A stretch of 64,000 nt of DNA from contig NZ_CP039704.1 in assembly GCF_005144965.1 (NCBI RefSeq), positions 1,054,001-1,118,000 of the forward strand, read 5' to 3'. Origin of the DNA: Hankyongella ginsenosidimutans. Lineage in GTDB: Bacteria > Pseudomonadota > Alphaproteobacteria > Sphingomonadales > Sphingomonadaceae. The position numbers were made by a program, and so were the translations under genes. A model generated the notes under the pieces. The model saw only the letters and a program-made list of their open reading frames with translations. It was not told the DNA's origin and ran no database searches. Positions 21,471 to 32,500 of the stretch are shown here, in pieces; position 1 is the stretch's first letter, and each line of letters begins with the position of its first letter.

Positions 21471-21988
21471 ATGATGCGGAAAGCGATTGGCGGCCTGATC
21501 GCGCTGGCGATTTTGCGGCGGGGCCAGCAACGGCGGCGAGCATTGATGCGGACGGCGCGCAAAAACTCGGCGCATCCGGGCTGCCGATCCCGCGCTTCGC
21601 GTCCCTGGGCGCAAGCCAAGTCTACATGCGCACCGGGCCGGATCAGAGCTACCCGGTGAGCTGGATTTATACGCGGCCGGAACTGCCGGTGGAGATCATC
21701 CAGGAATACGGCCCATGGCGGCGGGTGCGCGATCTGGATGGCACCGAAGGCTGGATGAACGGCAACCTGCTGACCGACCGGCGCAACGGCATCGTGCGCG
21801 GCGGCATCCGCAACCTGTATTCCGCGCCGAAGCCGGATTCGCCGCGAGTCTGGCGCGTCGAACCCGGCGTGATCGGGCGACTCGTCGTCTGCGAGGACAG
21901 CTGGTGCCAGCTCTCCGTCGACGGCAAGACCGGATGGATCGTCCGCGATCAGGTCTGGGGCACCTATCCTGGTGAGAACTTCAATTAG
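21471..21988 (+). CDS. Exported bacterial SH3-domain protein
   Basis: About 172 residues. Signal peptide ([22 protein letters not shown]), then two SH3b-like modules: [19 protein letters not shown]...GWMNGNLL and [15 protein letters not shown]...[15 protein letters not shown]. The pattern 'N-R-tGP...p...y...pv.v..e...W..v.d..G..GW' is that of alphaproteobacterial SH3_4 proteins, which probably bind periplasmic glycans. AAGGAGTCTGG precedes the ATG. A G is missing near 21515, separating signal peptide from mature part. Its end overlaps the convergent hydrolase gene by 4 bp. Function otherwise unknown. Confidence 0.8.
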
Positions 21989-22846
21989 GCCAGATACTTC
22001 CCGAACCAGGCGAGGCACTCACTCCAACCGGCCTTCGCTACGTCCGGCCGATAGCTGGGGCGATAATCCGCATAGAAGGCGTGCGGCGCATCCGGATAGA
22101 CAATGAACTTGCTGCTTGTATGGCCGGCCTTGGCAGGGCATCCTTCAGGTCATCCAGGGTTGCCACCGGAATGCCCTGATCCGCCGATCCGTAAAGGCCG
22201 AGCACCGGCGCCTTGATCTGGGGCGCAAGATCAACCGGGTTCTTGGGCTGCAGCGCGGTCGGCGCCCAGAGACCCGGCCGTACCAGGCAACGCCGGCCTT
22301 CACCGTGCTCGGGGCATGCGCCGCATAGAGCCAGGTGATGCGCCCGCCCCAGCAGAAGCCGGTGACGCCCAGCCGCTTGACGTCGCCACCGTCGGTACCG
22401 GCGAAACGCATGGTCGCATCCAGATCGCTCATCACCTGCGCGTCCGGCGTGCCGGCAACGATCGGGCGGATCTCATCGAAGCTCGCGAGCTTGGTCACAT
22501 CGCCGCCGCGCACGTAAAGGTCGGGCGCGATGGCGTAAAAGCCTGCCTGGGCGAACCGGCGCGCCACATCCTTGATATGCTCGTGCAGGCCGAACACCTC
22601 ATGCACCACCAGCACGACCGCGCGCGGCTTGCCACCCGCCGGCTTGGCCCGATAGGCCGGGATGGAACGGTTCGCCGCTTTGACCTCGACGAGCCCTGCA
22701 ACCAGCCCGTCAGTCGGCGTCGTGATGACCGAGGCCGCGACCGGCTGCGCCGCCAGAGCGAACCCGCTGGCAACCACGCCGCCAGCCAGTGCTTGCCGGC
22801 GCGACAGACGGGTCGAATCAACCCAGGCATTCCAATCCGGCTCCAT
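21985..22846 (-). CDS. Dienelactone hydrolase family protein, Tat-exported
   Basis: Alpha/beta hydrolase of about 288 residues. The N-terminus [22 protein letters not shown] is a twin-arginine signal, so export folded to the periplasm is likely. The nucleophile is a Cys in GVTGFCWGG as in dienelactone hydrolases; the His end of the triad is near [21 protein letters not shown] lies 6 nt before the ATG at 22846, which decides against the ATG two codons earlier. Two bases are missing (near 22285 and 22138). Substrate unknown; family members hydrolyse dienelactone or other small esters. Confidence 0.85.
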
Positions 22847-22959
22847 ATGCATCCTCCTGCTGTCCATGCTTGCCAGTGTACTGCGCTGAGCGCGGCTGGC
22901 GAGGCTTTATCGCCCCGGTCCGCCGCATTTCAGGATGGCCTCCCGCATCGAAGCTGCTG

Positions 22960-23512
22960 TCAATTCTTGAACAGCGGCGGTGGCGGCAGCTCCTGGAGCA
23001 GGGCCTGGATGGCCCCATGTGCGGATTGACATGCAGCGCCGCCGCGAACGCCAGGCGGGCAATGTCCGGCTCTCCCTGGCGCAGGCAGATCTGCCCAAGG
23101 CCAGACAGCGCGCCGAAATGGCGCGGTTCAAGCTCAAGGGTGCGCTGGATGTCCGCGATCGAATCCGGGTCGCGGTCCTCAAGGTAAGCCAGCGTCGCCC
23201 GCTTGTTCCAGGCTTCGGACCAGAGCGGATATTGCTCCACAAGCATGTCGCAGGTCCGGCGTGCGGTCTCGAAGTCGCGGGTTGCCATGGCGCGGATGGC
23301 GGCCTGCATTGGCGCGGCCTGGGCGTCGGGCACGTCGTCGGTCCAGACCGCCCAGATCAGGTCCTCGATTTCGCCTGCAGCGAGTGCCGAATCGGCCTCT
23401 TTCAGGCTGGAGAACAGGCCGACCAGACGGCGGGGCTGCCGGCATGCGGGGCGCGAAACGGCAGCGCCATCAGCAGGTCGACGACAGGCTGCATGTCCAG
23501 CGCTCTCAGCAT
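22960..23512 (-). CDS. Tetratricopeptide-repeat protein
   Basis: About 185 residues, helical, with TPR-like units: AIRAMATRDFETARRTCDMLVEQYPLW, then SEAWNKRATLAYLEDRDPDSI and HFGALSGLGQICLRQGEPDIARLAFAAAL. No signal peptide, so probably cytoplasmic. Ends GAIQALLQELPPPPLFKN after restoring a G near 23008; a C is also missing near 23445. The ATG at 23512 overlaps the presumed nadB stop. Such proteins are common in alphaproteobacteria without known function. Confidence 0.75.
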
Positions 23513-25122
23513 CGCCTTGTCTCAGTCCCCAGGGCTCCAGCACCGTCTCCCGCGCCACCGGGAGCATGTCCGGAAAATCCCGATTGTAGTGCAGGCCGCG
23601 GCTTTCCTGCGCGACAGCGCCGACCGCACGATCAGGTCCGCAACCTGCACCAGATTGCGCAGTTCGAGCAAGTCGCGGTGCACCCGGAAATTGCCGTAAT
23701 AGTCGTGGATTTCATCGTGCAGCAGCTTCACGCGGTGCTGCGCGCGCTCCAGCCGCTTGGTGGTGCGCACGATGCCGACATAATCCCACATGAACTGGCG
23801 CAGCTCGGCCCAGTTGTGCGTCACCACGACTTCCTCGTCGGAGTCGGTCACCCGGCTCTCGTCCCAGTCGGGTGCCGGCGCGTGTGGACTCCACTGATCA
23901 AACTGCCGGTTGATGTCACGGGCGACATCCGCACCGAACACCAGGCATTCGAGCAGCGAATTGGATGCCATGCGGTTGGCGCCATGCAGCCCGGTGTGGG
24001 CGACCTCGCCGACCGCATAGAGGTTCGGCAGGTCGGCCCGGCCGCAGAGATCCGTCACCACCCCGCCGCATGTGTAGTGGGCGGCCGGCACGACAGGGAT
24101 CGGCTGGCGGGTGATGTCGATCCCGAGGTCCAGCAGGCGCGGTAGATGGTGGGGAAGTGACCGACGACGAAATCCGGGTCCTTGCCGCTGATGTCCAGAT
24201 GCACGAATTCCAGGCCCAGCCGCTTCATCTCGCCATCGATGGCGCGTGCGACGATGTCGCGAGGCGCAAGTTCGGCGCGCGGATCGTAGGCGTCCATGAA
24301 CCGGGCGCCGCCCGGCACGCGCAGGTGCCCTCGCCACGCATCGCTTCGGTGATCAGGAAGTTCTTGACCTCCCGGTGGTAGAGGCAGGTCGGGTGAAACT
24401 GGTTGAATTCCATGTTGCCGACCCGGCAGCCCGCACGCCAGGCCATGGCGATGCCGTCCCCGGTCGAGCCGTTCGGATTGGTCGAATAAAGGTAGACGCG
24501 GCTGGCGCCGCCGGTCGCCAGCACGGTCGCGCGCGCCTGGAAACGCTCCACCTGCTTGGTCTTCCGGTTGTAGATGTAGGCCCCGTGGCAGCGCCTGCTG
24601 CCATTGGCGGCGACGTGGCGCTGCGTGATGAGATCGACACCGACGCGGTACTCATAGAGCGTGATGTTCGGGTGGTTGCGCGCGCGCGCTCCAGCGCCCG
24701 TTGGACGGCCCAGCCGGTGGCGTCGTCGACATGGACGATGCGCCGGTGGCTGTGCCCACCTTCGCGGGTCAGGTGGAACGGGTGCTCTGCGTCGCCGCCG
24801 GGATTGAAGGCGACGCCCATCTCGACCAGCCAGGCGATAGCGTCCGGCGCACCCTCGACCACATGCTCGACGGCCGCGCGATTGTTGAGGCCCGCGCCGG
24901 CGTCGATGGTGTCGGCGATATGGGACTCGAAGGTATCCCCTCCTCGAGCACGGCGGCGATGCCACCCTGCGCCCAGGCGGTGGACCCTGCTGCGACTTCC
25001 GCCTTGGAGATCACCGCCACCTTGTAACGGTCCGCAAGTTTCAGCGCCACCGTCAGCCCGGCAGCGCCGGACCCGAGCACCAGAACATCGCTTTCAACGA
25101 CCAGCGGGCGGGAATCAGGCAT
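23506..25122 (-). CDS. nadB: L-aspartate oxidase
   Basis: FAD enzyme oxidising aspartate to iminoaspartate, the first step of de novo NAD synthesis. About 540 residues: FAD motif [75 protein letters not shown] and [18 protein letters not shown]. Indels occur near 24945, 24690, 24317, 24150 and 23600. The stop is uncertain: a further missing G near 23525 would end the protein at TGA 23506-23508, overlapping the TPR start. The ATG at 25122 overlaps the ABC stop by 8 bp, so the genes are coupled. nadA and nadC are not nearby. Confidence 0.9.
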
Positions 25123-26047
25123 CGACGGTGTCGGTCCGGTAGGTAAGCGCCAGGAAGATGTCTTCCAGATCGGCCTCTTCGGTCGAAACGTCAACGATGC
25201 CGAGGCCCTGCCCGCCAAGTGCTGCGAGGATTCGCCCGGCCGACGCCGTGCGCTTGTCATAGCGGATGGCGATGCGGTGCGGACCGCGCAGGGTCGCGTT
25301 GTAGCCGTCGAGGCAGCTTGGCACGGCATCGAGGCGGGCCTCGACCGAGATCACCACGACCTTCTCCGTCGCCTGCTCGAGCAGGGTTTCCTTGTCGGTG
25401 TTGGCGACCACCTGCCCGTTGTGGATGATGGCGATGCGGTCGCACAGTTGCTGCGCTTCCTCCAGGTAGTGCGTGGTCAGCACGACGGTGGCGCCGGCGG
25501 CATGGAGTTCGCGCACATAGCTCCAGAGCTGCTGGCGCAGTTCCAGGTCGACACCGGCGGTCGGCTCGTCGAGCACCAGGATCGGCGGGTTGTGCACCAG
25601 TGCCTTGGCGACCAGCAGCCGGCGCTTCATGCCGCCGGACAGGGTGCGCGAATAGGCATTGGCCTTGTCGTCGAGTTTGACCGCACGCAGCAGCTCCATC
25701 GAGCGGCGCTGGGCTTTGGGCACGCCGTACAGCCCCGCCTGCAGCTCCAGGACTTCCAGCGGCGTGAAGAACGCATCGAACACCAGTTCCTGCGGCACGA
25801 TGCCGATCGACGCCTTGGCGTTGCGCGGGTCGCGGTCGATATCGAAGCCCCAGACGGTCACCTGCCCCGAGGTCTTGTTGACCAGCCCCGCCAGCGTGTT
25901 GATCAGCGTCGACTTGCCGGCACCGTTCGGCCCCAGCAGCGCGAACATCGACCCGCGCGGAATATCGAGCGAAACGCCGCGCAGCGCCTGTTTGCCGTTG
26001 CTGTAGGTCTTGACGAGATTTTTAATGGAGATCGCGTTTTCGGTCAT
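25115..26047 (-). CDS. ABC-2 type transporter ATP-binding protein
   Basis: Intact, 310 residues from ATG 26047. Walker [16 protein letters not shown], signature [17 protein letters not shown], Walker [21 protein letters not shown] and H-loop [18 protein letters not shown]; the C-terminal extension is that of CcmA/NodI-like drug or polysaccharide exporters. The permease gene normally next to such ATPases is absent from both sides: a GT4 glycosyltransferase lies upstream, nadB downstream. The exported substrate is unknown. Confidence 0.88.
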   Translation of the reverse strand: MTENAISIKNLVKTYSNGKQALRGVSLDIPRGSMFALLGPNGAGKSTLINTLAGLVNKTSGQVTVWGFDIDRDPRNAKASIGIVPQELVFDAFFTPLEVLELQAGLYGVPKAQRRSMELLRAVKLDDKANAYSRTLSGGMKRRLLVAKALVHNPPILVLDEPTAGVDLELRQQLWSYVRELHAAGATVVLTTHYLEEAQQLCDRIAIIHNGQVVANTDKETLLEQATEKVVVISVEARLDAVPSCLDGYNATLRGPHRIAIRYDKRTASAGRILAALGGQGLGIVDVSTEEADLEDIFLALTYRTDTVDA

Positions 26048-26205
26048 GGGTGCAGCACGCCTCACGCTCGTGCGGTGGTCAAGGGAGAGTGGGGAGCGCA
26101 AAATTCTGCCGCCGCCATCGTCTTACCGCATATGGGGCTTCGTCGCGGTGCGCAACAGTGCGGCCACCAGCGGCAGGGAAGCGCACCGTTCTTGGCCTGG
26201 AAACT

Positions 26206-27310
26206 TCAGCGCGCTGCGACCCGGGCATAGAGGTCCGCATAGTGCCCGGCGCAGCGCGCAAAGCTGTACTGCGCGGCGACGCGTTCGCGGTTGGCGGCGC
26301 CCAGACGGCGGCGCAGCGCTGCATCCTCCAGCAGATGCCGCAGGCCGGCGGCGAAGCCGTCCTCATCCGCCACCGATACCACGAAGGGCCGGTTGTCCGC
26401 TGAGACGATTTCGCGCACGTCGCCGACATCGGTGGCAATAGCTGGCACGCCGGCCCCATGGCCTCGACCAGCGAGATCGGGAACTGCTCGGTGTCGGACG
26501 GCAGGGCGAACACATCGAACAGCCCGACATAGCGCGCCGGGTGCTTGAGAAGCCCGGCATGACCAGCCTGTCTGTCACGCCGCAGGCAGCGGCTTGCGCT
26601 TCGATGGCCACCCGCTCCGCGCCTTCGCCGACGATCACCAATCTGGCGTTCAGGCCCTCGGCCGCCTTGGCGAAGGCACGCACCAGCCGGGGCAGGTTCT
26701 TCTCCCGGCGCAGACCCGCCAGGGTGCCGACCACCAGCGTGTCATCCGTCTTGTGCAGTCCGGGGATCGCATCCGGCTGCGGCGGCACCGCGAGTGCTGC
26801 AACATCGACGCCGTTGGGCACATATTCGACCCGCCTCTGGCCCCAGGCCGTCCGGGCGATCCGTTCCAGAGCGCGCGACACGACCACCACCGCCACCGCC
26901 CCGGCAGGCCACGCGCCGATAGAGCGAGCGCCGCAGCAGCGGCCCGGCCGCTTCTTCCGGTCCGAAGCCTTCCTCGTGGTGGACGGCCGGCAGACGTGCG
27001 AACAGCCGGTTGGCCAGCAACACGTCCACCGCACCCCAGTTGTAGGTCAGCAGCAGGTCCGGCTTTACGCGCTTGAGCGCCGCGCCGATCGTCGGCAGCC
27101 GCTCCCAGAGCCGCCCTGCCTTCAGGCTCGGGAAATCTTCCAGCCAGGTGACACGTGCGCCCGGCGCGATCAGGTCCAGCGCGCCGCGCTGGTCCGGCAG
27201 GCTGGAGACCATCAGGTGCTCATGCGCATCACCCCAGTGGTTGACGAGCTGGGCGACGCGCACCTGCGGTCCCCGGCATTGAACGTCGAATGGACGTGCA
27301 GGATGCGCAA
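26206..27310 (-). CDS. GT4-family glycosyltransferase
   Basis: Retaining GT-B fold transferase of about 368 residues. N-terminal ILHVHSTFNAGGPQVRVAQLV; nucleotide-sugar binding region VGTLAGLRREKNLPRLVRAF; C-terminal FALPSDTEQFPISLVEAMGAG with the E-x7-E region typical of GT4. Start is a TTG at 27310, 2 nt after the stop of the epimerase fusion; no ATG or GTG fits. Indels near 27270, 26910, 26560 and 26455 when repaired give one frame of 369 codons. Tight spacing implies cotranscription with the fusion gene and a shared sugar pathway. Donor and acceptor are unknown. Confidence 0.84.
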
Positions 27311-27312
27311 GG

Positions 27313-29438
27313 TCAGTCCAGCATGGCGCGGGCGGGCACGCGGATGCCGCGCTCGATGAAGCGCGCCGGGTCGTAATTGGGCCGCCAGTCGAGCACGCGC
27401 TCGGTCTCGCTGATGTCCCATTTGCAGGGCATGCCGCGCGAGCGGATGTCACGTGTGGTCGGGAAGTCGACCGCCCGGCCGCCGGCGCGCTTGATCGCCC
27501 ACTTCAGTACCTCGCCGGACTGCTGCAGCCAGATCGGCTGCGGGTGGAACTTGAGCGGACGCCCAAGCACCAGGCGCAGTTCCTCGAGATATTCGCGCGC
27601 ACTCATGTAGACGCCACCGACGATATTGTCCGTACGGCCCAGCACGGCGTCGCCCGCCTGCAGCGCCTTGACGATGGCGCTGGCGCAGTCTTCGACTAGG
27701 ACGAAAGCCAGCCCGTTGCGGCCATCATTCCAGCCCTGGCAATGCTGGTCGTTGTTGAACAGCCCGAGTGCGGAATGGAACGGCACCCCGCCCTCGCCGA
27801 CCACGACGCCGGGACGCTGGATGGTCACCGGCACGCCTTTTCGCGGTAGAGCTTCAGCAGGCGGCGCTCGGCTTCCGCCTTGGCGAAGGCATAGTCGCCG
27901 CGCTCCGCTCCGTTCGGATCGGGCTGCGTCGCCGGTGTGATCGTCTCTGTCGGATCCCCGAGCCAGAGCGCAGCGATCGAGCTCACATGCACCAGCCGCT
28001 TGACGCCTTTGGCGAGGCAGGCTTCCGCCACATCCTCGGCCGAGCCGACCATGGCGGCCACGATCGCCTCACGGGAGCCGGATGCGCCGCCGTGGGCCAG
28101 GTTGACGACATACTTCGCCGACCCGATGGCGCGCGCGATGTCGTCGCCGCGGGTGACATCGGCCCGGACAAGCGTCACGCGCTCGTGGCTGAAAATTTCC
28201 GGCAGGCCGCGGATATTGCGCGCTGCGACCCCGACGCTGTAGCCGGCTGCGACAAGCTGCTCGACGACATGGCGGCCGATGAAGCCGGTACCGCCAAACA
28301 CGGCGACATCATAAGCTGGAACCTCTGCATCGGCTGCAAGCAGATTTGCAGGCACGGGGCAGCGGTCTCGGCAACGCCGGCCTTGATCGCGACTTCCTCT
28401 GCAAGTCCTACCACGGATGTGCCGAACGCGCCGGACAGTGGCGGCACCTGGCGTGCGCTGACGGCGGTGTGGAAGCTCTCGATCGAAGCGCGCATGGACT
28501 GGAAGAAGGCGTCCTGCCGCCCGACCAGCTTCAACTGCGCGCCGAGATACCCGGCGAACCCGCCAAGCGACTGGCCGATCAGGCCCAGACCGACCCCGAC
28601 TTCGCTGACGGCCGTGTCGGCGGCCTCCAGCAGGCGGGTGCGCCCGACCCGTGCGACCGTGTTGCGGAAGCAGTCGACGATCACCGCGCCGTCGTCGCAC
28701 ACAGCCGTCAGGTGCCAGAGCGGGAAGTTCTCGCCGAACGCCATGTGCAGTTGCGCCGTCGCCGGCCCGGCGCGCAGCGACACATCGAACGCGCGGTGGA
28801 AGGATACCCCGGTGCCAGTTCCTCCGCCGATCGCGCGACGGCGGCAGTCACCGCCACGCCCTCCAGCAGATGCGCGATCTGGGACAGCGGATGCACCATC
28901 TGCTCCAGAAGGATGTTGCGCGGGCTGGCGAACATCCAGTGGCCGAACTGGCGCGCCGTCAACTGGCGCAGCGGCACGGCGCACACCAGCGAGACATGGC
29001 GCAGACGACCGTAAAGCCCTGCTTTCAGATCGCGCGCGAACCGGGCAAGCGCGGGGTGCAGGGCAAAGTTCTGGTTGACGCCAAGCGCCACGCCTTTGCC
29101 TGCCGCCAGCGCCACCAGCGCATTCGCCTCCGCCAGCGTGACGCCCAGAGGTTTCTCGAGCAAGGTCGGCAAGCCCGCATTGAGGGCCTCGCCGCCGACG
29201 GCTGCATGCAGGTGTGGCGGCACCATGACATGCACCCGGTCCACGGCCTGCGCTGCAACCGCCTCAGCCAGCGAGGCGAACGCCCGGCGCCTTGCGCCTG
29301 CGCGGCAAGACGCTCCGCAGCGCGCAGGTTCGGATCGATGACGGCCGTGACCTTGAGCCCCTTCAGGCTGCCGATGGCGTCCACATGGGTTGCGGCGATA
29401 AACCCTGCGCCGACCAGCCCTATGCGCGTCTCTGTCAT
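27313..29438 (-). CDS. Fusion: Gfo/Idh/MocA oxidoreductase + NAD-dependent epimerase
   Basis: One continuous frame of ~709 residues after restoring single bases near 29293, 28808, 28353 and 27838. Residues ~1-355 form a Gfo/Idh/MocA dehydrogenase: RIGLVGAGFIAATHVDAI, MVPPHLHAAVG, LLEKPLGVTLAEANALV (the EKP motif) and a C-terminal domain with EQMVHPLSQIAHLLEG. Residues ~370-709 form an extended SDR epimerase: VAVFGGTGFIGRHVVEQL, VHVSSIAALW, YAFAKAEAERRLL (YxxxK) and PGVVVGEGGVPF. The linker VPANLLAADAEVPAYD carries no stop in either the raw or the repaired frame. Probably modifies a sugar nucleotide by oxidation and epimerisation. Followed after 2 nt by the GT4 gene. Confidence 0.8.
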
Positions 29439-29556
29439 CGCTAATCCCCTCGGAATCTACGGCCCGCTGGCGGTCCTAGCATCGTCGGACGGCGGCGCAA
29501 ACCGCTTTGGCCAATTCCGCAACGGCATAGGCAATGACTTGTGAGGATTTGCTTAA

Positions 29557-32500
29557 TTATTCAGCGCGCGCTTTTCGTCGTCGCGTCGCCAGCCCGCCCG
29601 CCAGGATCATGAGCACGCCAGTCCCCACGAGGCCAAGGCTGCTGGGTTCTGGCACGGGTTTACAGTCCGGGCAGACCTTGATCGATCCGTTGCCGTTGTA
29701 GACGGTCTGGGTGAGGTCCACGTTGGTGACGATGATCCGAAGAATGAGCTCATAAAGCCCCGGCGTATCCAGCGTCGTGCCAGGCCCGGTGCCGACCGTC
29801 GCGATCAAGCCGCCATAGCCGTCGCCGGTGGCCAGCAGAATTTCGCCGATATCGGTGCTGATCAACCACTCGACTGTGAACATGTCATCAGTCAGGCCCT
29901 TGATGATCGAATCCGTACCGTCAAGCCTCAGATCGTCCTTGATGCAGACTTCATAAGAGCCAGCCTCTAGATCGACCTCAACCGTGCCGCCCGAAGAACT
30001 GCCGCCGCTTGAACTGCCGCCGCTGCTTGACGATGCGCCGGAGCTGGAACCGCCCGAGCTGCCGCCGCTGGACGCGCCGCTGCTCGACGACGCGCCGGAC
30101 GAGGACGACGCTCCGCTGCTGGAGGACGCCCCGGACGAGGACGACGCGCCGCTACTGGACGACGCCCCGGACGAGGACGAGGCTCCACTGCTCGACGACG
30201 CACCGGACGAGGACGATGCCCCGCTGCTGGAGGACGCCCCGGACGAGGAGGAGGCTCCACTGCTCGACGATGCACCGGACGAGGACGAGGCTCCGCTGCT
30301 GGACGATGCCCCGGACGAGGACGATGCCCCGCTGCTGGAGGACGCCCCGGACGAGGACGAGGCCCCGCTGCTGGAGGACGCCCCGGACGAGGACGACGCG
30401 CCGCTGCTGGAGGATGCACCGGACGAGGACGACGCGCCGCTGCTGGACGACGCACCGGACGAGGACGAGGCTCCGCTGCTGGAGGACGCCCCGGACGAGG
30501 ACGATGCCCCGCTGCTGGAGGACGCCCCGGACGAGGACGATGCGCCGCTGCTGGACGACGCCCCGGACGAGGACGACGCGCCGCTGCTGGAGGACGCCCG
30601 GACGAGGACGAGGCTCCGCTGCTCGACGATGCACCGGACGAGGACGATGCCCCGCTGCTCGACGATGCACCGGACGACGACGACGCGCCGCTGCTGGACG
30701 ATGCACCGGACGACGCGCCGCTGCTGGAGGATGCACCAGACGAAGACGACGCTCCACTGCTCGACGACGCCCCGGACGAGGACGACGCTCCACTGCTGGA
30801 GGACGCCCCGGACGAAGACGACGCTCCGCTACTGGAGGATGCACCGGAGGAACTGCTGGACCCATCAGACCCCGAGGATGAGCCGCCACCGCCGCCACCG
30901 CCACCGCCACCGCCGCCGCCGGATGCCGGCGTCAGGAACGTCGGGACAGAGCCGCGCGACGAGCCGGGGCCGCGCACGCCGGGCGCACCGGTATTCGCCG
31001 CCTGCGACGGGAAGGCATAGTAGCCGATCGGGCTGCCGGCATCAGGCGCGATGTCCGGCAAACCGGCGGCATCCGGCACCTGCTCGGACGACGCCACTTC
31101 CGACGGCTCGCCGGCGGCCGGATTGACGTCTGGCGCACGCTGGGCGATGCCGCGCGGCCGCTGCACCGCCCGGCCCGGATCGAGCTTGTCGGGGACGACC
31201 ACCATACCGGCGATGACCGGTTCCTTGCCGGCGGCCGGCGAGAGATCGATGACCAGCTTGCCGTCCTTCACCGTCGCGCGCGTCGCCATCACCACGCCGC
31301 AATGCCCACGGCGGTCCAGCACATGGGCCGGCTGCATGGAGACGGTCTTGGCGTTCTCGAGCGCCTGCCCGGCCGGGCCGCGCACCCGGCCTTCCAGACC
31401 ACCGCGCAGACCGACCGCCGGTGCGGCGTGGCGGACCCAGAGTTCCGGCGATATGCCGCGCAGGTCAAGGCTCGCGACTTCAACGCCGTTGATCTTGACC
31501 GGGCCGCCAAACGCCTCCGGCGAACCGCCAGGCTCATAGATTTTCGGCGCATAGAGATAGACCCGGTATTCGCCGTTCGGCAATTCCGCCTCGATGCGGC
31601 GAACCCCGCTGATGCCCTCGGTGGTGAGGTTCGCGCGCCATGGCGCGATGTCGACGATGCCGAGATTTTCGCCGCTGATGTGCACATTGCCCGGCTCGAC
31701 CCGGGCGAACTTGCCGTAGCCGGCCTTGCCCTTCTGCACGAAGTCGTAGAACAGGCCGCGCTTGCTTGCTGCCACGTCGCGGCGGATCATGCCGCGCATG
31801 AAATAGGCTTTGCCGGCCGACGCCTGCATCGCGGCCATCACCGTGTCCCGCAGCGGGCTCTTGATCGTGAGGTCCGCACCGGCGGCGGCCAGCACCGCGC
31901 GTGCGCGGGTGATCAGGCGTGCGCTGTCGCCGCCCGCCTGGTCGAAAAACGCCTGCAGATTGGCAAGCCCTTCCGGCGTGCCGGACTTCGCGCCCGCAAC
32001 CGCATCTTCGAGCACGACCGCTGTGAGCGGTGCGGTGACGATACCGTTCGTTGGGCGCTCCAGCGCAGCAGGCGGGCGCACGAAGTCAATGAAGGACGCA
32101 GCGTTGCCATTGGTCGCGCCCAGCGCCGCCGTGATCGTCTGGCCGGTCAGACGCTGCGCCCGCACATAATCGGTGCGTTGAAGCAGAACGGCGTTCAACA
32201 GCGTCGGGGCACCGGCTTCCGGAATGAGGTCGAGGGTCAGCCGGCCGTTGCGCACCGCCACAGGCACCGCCAGGGCAACACCTGTGAGCGCGGGATCCGC
32301 CTTCGCAAGATCGCCCTCCGGCTGGTAAGTCGCCCCTGAGACGATGCCGCGCACTTCTTCCGGCGCGTGCAGGCCGATGCCTTTCGCGGTCAGGTCGGTC
32401 CAGCCGCTGGCTGGCGTGATTTCGGTCTCGCTCAACGGGCGGGCGACGCCGTTGACCTTGATCCTGCGACCGAACGGCCACGCGACCGCCGCCTGATCCG

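Noticed and set aside
27313-28340. Calling the epimerase domain HpnA, the hopanoid-associated epimerase
   Set aside because: It is fused to a Gfo/Idh/MocA domain, lies 15 kb from the hpn genes and beside a GT4 gene; nothing specific to HpnA was seen.
30026-30850. Direct repeats that might be taken for a CRISPR array
   Set aside because: The period is 18 bp with no unique spacers and the repeats keep a protein reading frame; there are no cas genes.
29984-31126. A 380-residue acidic repeat protein (PDEDDAPLLEDA units) on the plus strand
   Set aside because: It is the complement of the GASSSS-coding repeat of the minus-strand PEP-CTERM gene; signal peptide, flanking domains and sorting signal all lie on the minus strand, and the plus frame dissolves at a single-base loss near 30600.
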